Shown here: positions 5,735-9,711 of the stretch, in pieces
Numbering within the stretch: the stretch's first letter is position 1
Layout of the letters: each line of letters begins with the position of its first letter
Translations under genes and position numbers: made by a program
Notes under the pieces: model-generated
Seen by the model: the letters and a program-made list of their open reading frames with translations, nothing else
What the model was told of the DNA's origin: nothing
Database searches by the model: none
NCBI GenBank assembly: GCA_020850785.1
Contig: JADZDZ010000317.1
Location: forward strand, 1 to 9,711
DNA: 9,711 bases
Source: Candidatus Sumerlaeota bacterium
Lineage (GTDB): Bacteria; Sumerlaeota; Sumerlaeia; SLMS01
Direction of reading: 5' to 3'

Positions 5735-7257
5735 GCAAATTCTATGGTCTTTTCCTCGCCTTCGTGAACGAAGCGAAGCGTGTGTTTTCCATTCACAGGG
5801 CTGGACATGCCATCCAGAAAATCGGGGATGCTGCGGACGGCGCGCCCGTTCAGCAACAACACCACATCACCCGACTGGATTCCCCCCTGCGCAGGTTTGG
5901 AATTCGGATCAATCTCCTTTACCAGCAGGCCGCCCGTCTTTGTTTCCTTGTCATAGATGGGCTCAATGTCCATCCCCAGATACGTCTCCTCCTTGCTTCC
6001 CGATGATTCGGGCACGCGGGGAATCAGGTCATTGTTGTTCTCAATGCGATCGTGAATTTTTTTCACGACGTCCTGGGCGGGGCGCTCCGTCAGCTTGGCA
6101 TTCACGATCAGGCGTTCCGGCTTCCCATCCATAAACCGAATGAGGCTGATCTTGATCTCGCTATCGACGGGGCGCACTGCGATGTAGCGCAGCATCTGTT
6201 CGCCATTTTCAATCGCATTGCCGTCGATTTCCGTCACGATATCCATGCGATGAATGCCTGCGATGTCGGCGGGGCTGTTTCTCACCACGGTGGAGATAAG
6301 GACCCCCTTGGGCGAATCCAGTTGGAGTTGCTTGTATTTTTCCGGATCATCCCTTCGCAGCTTTGCGACCGTGTCCATCGTGACGCCCAGATAGCCATAG
6401 GCGGCCCGTCCGCTGTCCACGATTTGATCCGCAACGGCCTTTGCATCGTTGCCGGGAATGGCGAAGCTCGTGCCCTGCCAGAAGCCGCTGCCGCTCAGGA
6501 TGGCGTTGTTGATGCCGACGATCTTTCCGTCAAGATTCACCAACGGGCCGCCGCTGTTGCCGGGCTGGATCACAACGCTTGTTTGGAAAAGTTTGGAGAT
6601 CGAAATGCGCGTTCCCAGATCGCGCGCCTTGCCGGAAATGATCCCCTGCGTGATGGAGTGATTGAAGCCCAGCGGGTTTCCCATCGCGATCACGTTCTCA
6701 CCAATTTCCACCTTGTCGGAATCGGCGAACTCGATCGGCTTGATGGTCAGCCCGTCGGGAATCTTGAACTCAATCACCGCTAGGTCCAGCAGCGCATCCG
6801 TTCCCGCCACCCGCACATCGTCGCCGCCGATCACCGTCGTCATGTTGTAATCGGTGCTCCCCTCGGCCCGCTGGTGGAAGGTCAGCTTGAGGTCCACGTT
6901 CTCCTGGCCCGTGTTTTCGACCACATGGTTGTTGGTGATCACGTAGCCGAAATGGTCCTTCACGCGGAAGACAACGCCGGAGGCGGACACGGCGGACTGC
7001 ATATACGGCGGAAGGCTGTCCAGGGACGGGTCCATGCCGCGCTGCTGCAGGTAGTCGAGCATCGCATCCACGTCGTCGTTGCCGGATTTGTTCTTGGCGG
7101 GATCGATGGAGATATTGACCACCGATGGCAGCACCTCATGGGAAACCTCAATGTAGGTGTTCGCGTCCAGAGCCCGCTTGGCGGACTGTCCCGGCACGGC
7201 AAAAGGAATCGCGATTGTGGCTAAAATGGCGAAAGCGGAACAGCGAAACTTCCGCAT
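5725..7257 (-). CDS. HtrA/DegP-type periplasmic serine protease with two PDZ domains
   Basis: 510 residues from the ATG at 7257-7255, which has GGGGAG about 9 bases upstream and opens a clear signal peptide (hydrophobic core about 8-22, cleavage near GQSA). The frame is open to 7329, but that extension lacks a signal peptide and is rejected. The S1C protease domain (about 40-285) has the catalytic triad H111 in TNNHVVE, D158 in LLDLAVIE, and S235 in GNSGGPLV. PDZ1 begins at YLGV (about 289-390) and PDZ2 at YLGM (about 426-505). It should degrade or refold damaged envelope proteins. The usual QTDAAI before the active serine reads QTSVVI here, which may alter specificity. It heads the moxR-bat block, an order that suggests envelope stress control. 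I cannot tell DegP, DegQ and MucD types apart. Confidence 0.92.
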   Translation of the reverse strand: MRKFRCSAFAILATIAIPFAVPGQSAKRALDANTYIEVSHEVLPSVVNISIDPAKNKSGNDDVDAMLDYLQQRGMDPSLDSLPPYMQSAVSASGVVFRVKDHFGYVITNNHVVENTGQENVDLKLTFHQRAEGSTDYNMTTVIGGDDVRVAGTDALLDLAVIEFKIPDGLTIKPIEFADSDKVEIGENVIAMGNPLGFNHSITQGIISGKARDLGTRISISKLFQTSVVIQPGNSGGPLVNLDGKIVGINNAILSGSGFWQGTSFAIPGNDAKAVADQIVDSGRAAYGYLGVTMDTVAKLRRDDPEKYKQLQLDSPKGVLISTVVRNSPADIAGIHRMDIVTEIDGNAIENGEQMLRYIAVRPVDSEIKISLIRFMDGKPERLIVNAKLTERPAQDVVKKIHDRIENNNDLIPRVPESSGSKEETYLGMDIEPIYDKETKTGGLLVKEIDPNSKPAQGGIQSGDVVLLLNGRAVRSIPDFLDGMSSPVNGKHTLRFVHEGEEKTIEFAAE

Positions 7258-7286
7258 GGGTTGTTGCTCCCCGAAAGGCGAATCTT

Positions 7287-7304
7287 CCACCAGACTTTTG
7301 GTGG
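7287..7304 (-). other. Hairpin in the probable htrA leader
   Basis: CCACCA and TGGTGG form a perfect 6-bp stem with a 6-base loop, ending about 30 bases upstream of the chosen htrA start. In the minus-strand transcript it would sit just before the ribosome site. Because it lies outside any supported coding region, it could be an mRNA leader structure. Its function is unknown. Confidence 0.35.
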
Positions 7305-7402
7305 GCGCGAATTGGATAACAAGGTCCATACCGCGTCACTGATATTCAGCCATCAGGATTGGATTTCAGGGAGGCGGGTTTGCCGTTGTCTCAGGCGCGT
7401 GT

Positions 7403-7442
7403 CTTTCCCGCCTAAGTATGGCGCCGGTAGAGGCGGGGAAAG
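7403..7442 (-). other. Strong hairpin between htrA and ylxM
   Basis: CTTTCCCGCCT at 7403-7413 pairs with AGGCGGGGAAAG at 7431-7442. This gives an 11-bp stem with one bulged G and a 17-base loop that contains the palindrome GGCGCC. No U-tract follows in either direction, so it is not a standard terminator. It probably lies in the htrA 5' leader. A second AGGCGGG copy at 7372-7378 could pair with the same CCCGCCT, giving an alternative fold. Confidence 0.45.
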
Positions 7443-7450
7443 AAGCGTAT

Positions 7451-7494
7451 TGTCAGCAGTATGTGACACGCATTTTTACATGACACTATTGTCC
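7451..7494. promoter_or_regulatory. Cluster of TGACA half-sites, candidate operator
   Basis: TGTCA (7451-7455) and TGACA (7464-7468) form an inverted pair with an 8-base spacer. TGACA recurs at 7481-7485, followed after 4 bases by TGTCC (7490-7494). The TGACAC copies at 7464 and 7481 are 17 bases apart. The cluster surrounds the predicted ylxM promoter and the best guess for an htrA promoter, a natural place for a regulator to bind. No regulator family is assigned. Confidence 0.3.
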
Positions 7495-7500
7495 TGTTAA
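7472..7500 (-). promoter_or_regulatory. Weak candidate promoter for the htrA-moxR-bat operon
   Basis: On the minus strand TTAACA (7500-7495) lies 17 bases before AAAAAT (7477-7472), or 16 before TAAAAA. Both -10 readings are 4 of 6 matches to the sigma-70 consensus. It overlaps the ylxM promoter in the only clearly A/T-rich patch of the spacer. A stress sigma factor promoter of other shape would be missed by this reading. Confidence 0.2.
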
Positions 7501-7503
7501 GAT
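7475..7503 (+). promoter_or_regulatory. Sigma-70-type extended -10 promoter for ylxM-ffh
   Basis: TTTACA (7475-7480, 5 of 6 matches) is followed by exactly 17 bases and TAAGAT (7498-7503, 4 of 6). TG at 7495-7496 gives the extended -10 form TGnTAAGAT. Transcription would begin near 7510, leaving a leader of about 165 bases before ylxM. TGACA half-sites overlap it. Confidence 0.5.
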
Positions 7504-7622
7504 ACTTGTCGGGTGCGGACGTTGGTGGATTCGGGTGGGTATGAACGGGATGGGAAGCTTCGCAATGGCACCGATTCCTGTCGGGAAGTTTCAACCACCA
7601 TGTATTGTTTAATCCCTTGACG

Positions 7623-7657
7623 GCATGGGGGCTGGTGAGAGGTACTCCCTGCCATGC
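7623..7657 (+). other. Hairpin in the ylxM leader
   Basis: GCATGGGGG at 7623-7631 pairs with CCC (7647-7649) and CCATGC (7652-7657), a 9-bp stem with a 2-base bulge and a 15-base loop. It ends 18 bases before the first possible ylxM ATG. No U-tract follows. The rest of the leader (about 7510-7620) shows only an 8-base palindrome GAAGCTTC; I found no conserved SRP RNA core and no tRNA-like fold. Confidence 0.35.
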
Positions 7658-7675
7658 TTATGAACCTGTCGCACC

Positions 7676-8179
7676 ATGACGGGTTCCAATTGTGAGACCT
7701 CCATGACGCCCGAATCCTCACAGCCTCCGCTAAGTGCCCCAGAACGAGTCGTCCGCATTGGCCGTTTGCTCGACCTTTACGGCAATTTGCTCACGGATCG
7801 GCAACGGGATTTCATCCGCAGGCACTATGAGGATGACCTTTCCTTTGGTGAGATCGGCAAGGAGTTCGGCATCTCCCGGCAGGCGGTTCACGATGCGGTA
7901 AAGCACGCAGAATCAGCACTTGAGCACTACGAGGCGAAGCTGGCGCTTCCCGCCAGACGTCGCCAGCGCACCAGCGGTGACGACCTCGCTCCTGCACCGG
8001 CTGAGGAGATGCTTCCCCCCGCATCCGTCGATGGTTTGGAGCCGTGTATTGTGTTACTGGAGGAGATTCAGGAGCGCCTTCGCCGTTCCGGTGGCGTTCT
8101 CTACAATGTGGAAGGGGTGCAGCGTGATCTTGGCGACGCCATCGACAAGCTGCGCCGACTGCTACCCCCGGCAAAATAA
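7676..8179 (+). CDS. ylxM: YlxM-family HTH protein with C-terminal extension
   Basis: 167 residues from 7676. A second ATG at 7703 gives 158 residues, and neither has a good Shine-Dalgarno. The core at about 25-90 matches YlxM (UPF0122): RIGRLLDLYGNLLTDRQRDF, then DDLSFGEIGKEFGISRQAVHDAVKHAE, a sigma-region-4-like helix-turn-helix, ending EHYEAKL. YlxM is normally encoded directly before ffh, as here, and is thought to act with the signal recognition particle; in Streptococcus it influences the SRP pathway. Known YlxM proteins are about 105-110 residues. This one has about 75 extra residues: a basic and acidic Pro/Ala linker, then a helical segment near 121-163. It is not an ECF sigma factor because the sigma-2 region is absent. 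ffh begins 6 bases after its stop. Confidence 0.85.
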   Translation: MTGSNCETSMTPESSQPPLSAPERVVRIGRLLDLYGNLLTDRQRDFIRRHYEDDLSFGEIGKEFGISRQAVHDAVKHAESALEHYEAKLALPARRRQRTSGDDLAPAPAEEMLPPASVDGLEPCIVLLEEIQERLRRSGGVLYNVEGVQRDLGDAIDKLRRLLPPAK

Positions 8180-8185
8180 TCATCC

Positions 8186-9711
8186 ATGTTTGATTCACTG
8201 GGCGACAAACTCGAAGGCGTCTTCAAGAAGCTGCGCGGTCACGACAAGCTGACCGAAGCGAACATGAAGGATGCCTTGCGCGACGTGCGGCTGGCGCTGC
8301 TGGAAGCCGACGTGAACTACAAGGTGGTGAAGGACTTCGTCACTGCAGTGCAGGCGAAGGCGGAAGGCCAGAAGGTCATCAGCGGCGTCAACCCGGCGCA
8401 GATGTTCGTGAAGATCGTTCACGATGAACTGGTCACGATGATGAAGGGGACAGTGGAGGATCGCCCCTTTGAAATCACGCCGGGGCGGTTGAACGTGATC
8501 CTCATGCTGGGGCTTCAGGGCGCGGGAAAAACGACCTTCTGCGGCAAGCTGGCGCATTACCTGGAGACGCGAAAGAATGCGAAGCCGATCCTTGCGGCGT
8601 GCGACGTGTATCGTCCCGCAGCCATTGAACAGCTAAAGACCGTTGGTCATTCATTGGGAATTCCTGTCTTCGCGCGCGACACGCAAACGCCCGTGAACGA
8701 GATCGTTCGCGGTGCGGTGGCGCAGGCGAACGCCAGTGGGCGCAACGTGCTGATCGTTGACACGGCGGGGCGCTTGCACATCGACGAGGTGAAGATGGAT
8801 GAATTGATCGCGCTTCGCGATGAATTCAAGCCGGACTACACCTTCCTCGTCGCGGACGCGATGACGGGCCAGGATGCGGTGAATTCCGCAACCGCCTTCA
8901 ACGAACAGGTCGGCATCGATGGCGTCTGTTTGACGAAGATGGATGGCGACGCACGCGGCGGCGCGGCGCTGAGCATCAAGTCCGTCACGGGCAAGCCGAT
9001 CGTCTTCATCGGCACCGGGGAAAAGGCGGAAAACCTTGAACAATTCCACCCCGATCGCGTCGCCAATCGCATCCTTGGCATGGGCGACGTGGTTTCCCTC
9101 GTCGAAAAGGCGCAGGAAGTCATCGACGAAAAAGATGTGATGGACATGCAGGAGAAGTTCTCCACGGGAACATTCTCCTACGACGACTTCATCAAGCAGA
9201 TGCGCATGATCAAGCGCATGGGTCCGCTAAAGGGACTGCTGGGAATGCTGCCGGGCGTAGGCCAGATGATGAAGGGGATCGACAGCGACGTGCTGGACAA
9301 GCAACTGAAACACGTCGAAACGATCATCCAGTCAATGACGGCGGCGGAGCGCGCCAACGGCGACCTCGTCGCGCGTGATGGGCGTCGTCGCGAGCGCATC
9401 GCGAAGGGAAGCGGTCATTCACTGAAGGAAATCAACGACCTCGTCCGCCAGTTCGACCAGATGAAGGGGATGATGCAGATGATGTCCGGCGGCGGGATGA
9501 TGGGCGGACTTGGCGGATTGCTTGGCGGCGGCGGAGGAATGCCGCGCATGCCCGGTGGGGGAGGAATGCCGGGACGCATGCCGTCGATGCCACCGGGAAT
9601 GGCTCCGCCGGGGATGTCCAAGCGGATGCAACGAATGCAGAAGGAAATGCAACGGCGCGAGCAGGCGGAAAGATTGGCCGCCATGCCGCGCAAAAAGAAG
9701 GACCGAAAGAA
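8186..9711 (+). CDS. ffh: Signal recognition particle GTPase Ffh (SRP54), 3' end outside the window
   Basis: 508 codons are visible with no stop before the right edge. The N-terminal helical bundle spans about 1-90 (start MFDSLGDKLEGVFKKLRG). The GTPase NG domain has G1 GLQGAGKTT (109-117, K115), ACDVYRPAAIEQL (138-150), G3 DTAGR (192-196), G4 TKMDGDARGGA (250-260) and GTGEKAENLEQFHPDR (276-291). The M domain (about 325-435) includes MGPLKGLLGMLPG and RRERIAKGSG, the 4.5S RNA and signal-peptide binding part. Ffh delivers ribosomes with emerging signal peptides to FtsY at the membrane. From about 435 a Gly/Met/Pro-rich tail follows, then a basic helical end (KRMQRMQKEMQRR), longer than in E. 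coli Ffh. The ATG is 6 bases after the ylxM stop, with no Shine-Dalgarno, implying coupled translation. Confidence 0.97.
   Translation, partial: MFDSLGDKLEGVFKKLRGHDKLTEANMKDALRDVRLALLEADVNYKVVKDFVTAVQAKAEGQKVISGVNPAQMFVKIVHDELVTMMKGTVEDRPFEITPGRLNVILMLGLQGAGKTTFCGKLAHYLETRKNAKPILAACDVYRPAAIEQLKTVGHSLGIPVFARDTQTPVNEIVRGAVAQANASGRNVLIVDTAGRLHIDEVKMDELIALRDEFKPDYTFLVADAMTGQDAVNSATAFNEQVGIDGVCLTKMDGDARGGAALSIKSVTGKPIVFIGTGEKAENLEQFHPDRVANRILGMGDVVSLVEKAQEVIDEKDVMDMQEKFSTGTFSYDDFIKQMRMIKRMGPLKGLLGMLPGVGQMMKGIDSDVLDKQLKHVETIIQSMTAAERANGDLVARDGRRRERIAKGSGHSLKEINDLVRQFDQMKGMMQMMSGGGMMGGLGGLLGGGGGMPRMPGGGGMPGRMPSMPPGMAPPGMSKRMQRMQKEMQRREQAERLAAMPRKKKDRK

Noticed and set aside
4381..6006. 541-residue open frame on the plus strand
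   Set aside because: It lies opposite moxR and the protease gene, is His/Arg-rich with no domain motifs, and arises from GC-rich codon bias on the real strand.
7403..7442. Intrinsic terminator between the two operons
   Set aside because: The stem is strong, but no U-tract follows on either strand, and the flanking genes diverge, so no terminator is expected.
7510..7675. SRP RNA (ffs) gene in the ylxM leader
   Set aside because: I looked for the conserved GGAAGGAAGCA-type core and its closing stem and did not find them.
7497..7721. 74-residue open frame on the minus strand in the spacer
   Set aside because: It overlaps the ylxM start, has no ribosome site, and its Ser/Arg-rich composition shows no family features.
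7676..8179. Reading the HTH protein as an ECF sigma factor
   Set aside because: Only the region-4-like HTH is present, no sigma-2 region is seen, and the match to YlxM together with ffh adjacency is better.
8195..9693. Several minus-strand open frames opposite ffh
   Set aside because: The plus strand encodes an unmistakable Ffh throughout; these are antisense shadows, including Pro-rich ones opposite the Gly-rich tail.

Overview
This is a GC-rich bacterial window with two divergent gene blocks separated by a spacer of about 420 bp (7258-7675). The envelope genes (a secreted HtrA protease with two PDZ domains, membrane VWA proteins of the Bat type, and several signal peptides) suggest a Gram-negative-like bacterium. 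The ylxM-ffh pair is best known from Firmicutes but also occurs in deep-branching phyla. I cannot name the phylum; a PVC-group or related uncultivated lineage is a guess.

The minus-strand block runs from 7257 to beyond base 1 and looks like one operon. Its order is htrA-type protease, moxR AAA+ ATPase, a small four-helix-bundle (S23/IVP-type) gene, a DUF58 protein, a BatD/DUF4381-like membrane protein, batA, batB, and the start of a further secreted protein cut by the window edge. From the DUF58 gene onward, every start codon overlaps the previous stop (TAATG, TGATG, ATGA, ATGA), so these genes are almost certainly co-translated. In known systems MoxR ATPases act with DUF58 and VWA proteins in a chaperone-like or metal-dependent assembly role. 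Bat proteins are linked to oxygen and envelope stress tolerance. A periplasmic protease at the head of the operon fits an envelope-stress theme.

The most unusual structure is the four-helix-bundle gene between moxR and DUF58. Each side carries a 35-bp array of five imperfect heptamers (consensus about TGAGGGG). The two arrays (4173-4207 and 4613-4647) point in opposite directions and, with 5-9 bp on either side, fill the whole gap between the two host genes. This looks like a small inserted element of about 475 bp with repeat-built inverted ends. In the mRNA the ends could pair and loop out the gene, as rRNA intervening sequences do.

The plus-strand block holds ylxM (HTH regulator/SRP-associated protein, with a C-terminal extension) and ffh (signal recognition particle GTPase). 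The ffh gene runs off the right edge and carries a Gly/Met/Pro-rich tail. The spacer contains a good extended -10 promoter for ylxM-ffh, TGACA half-sites around it, and three hairpins, two of which lie in the probable htrA leader.
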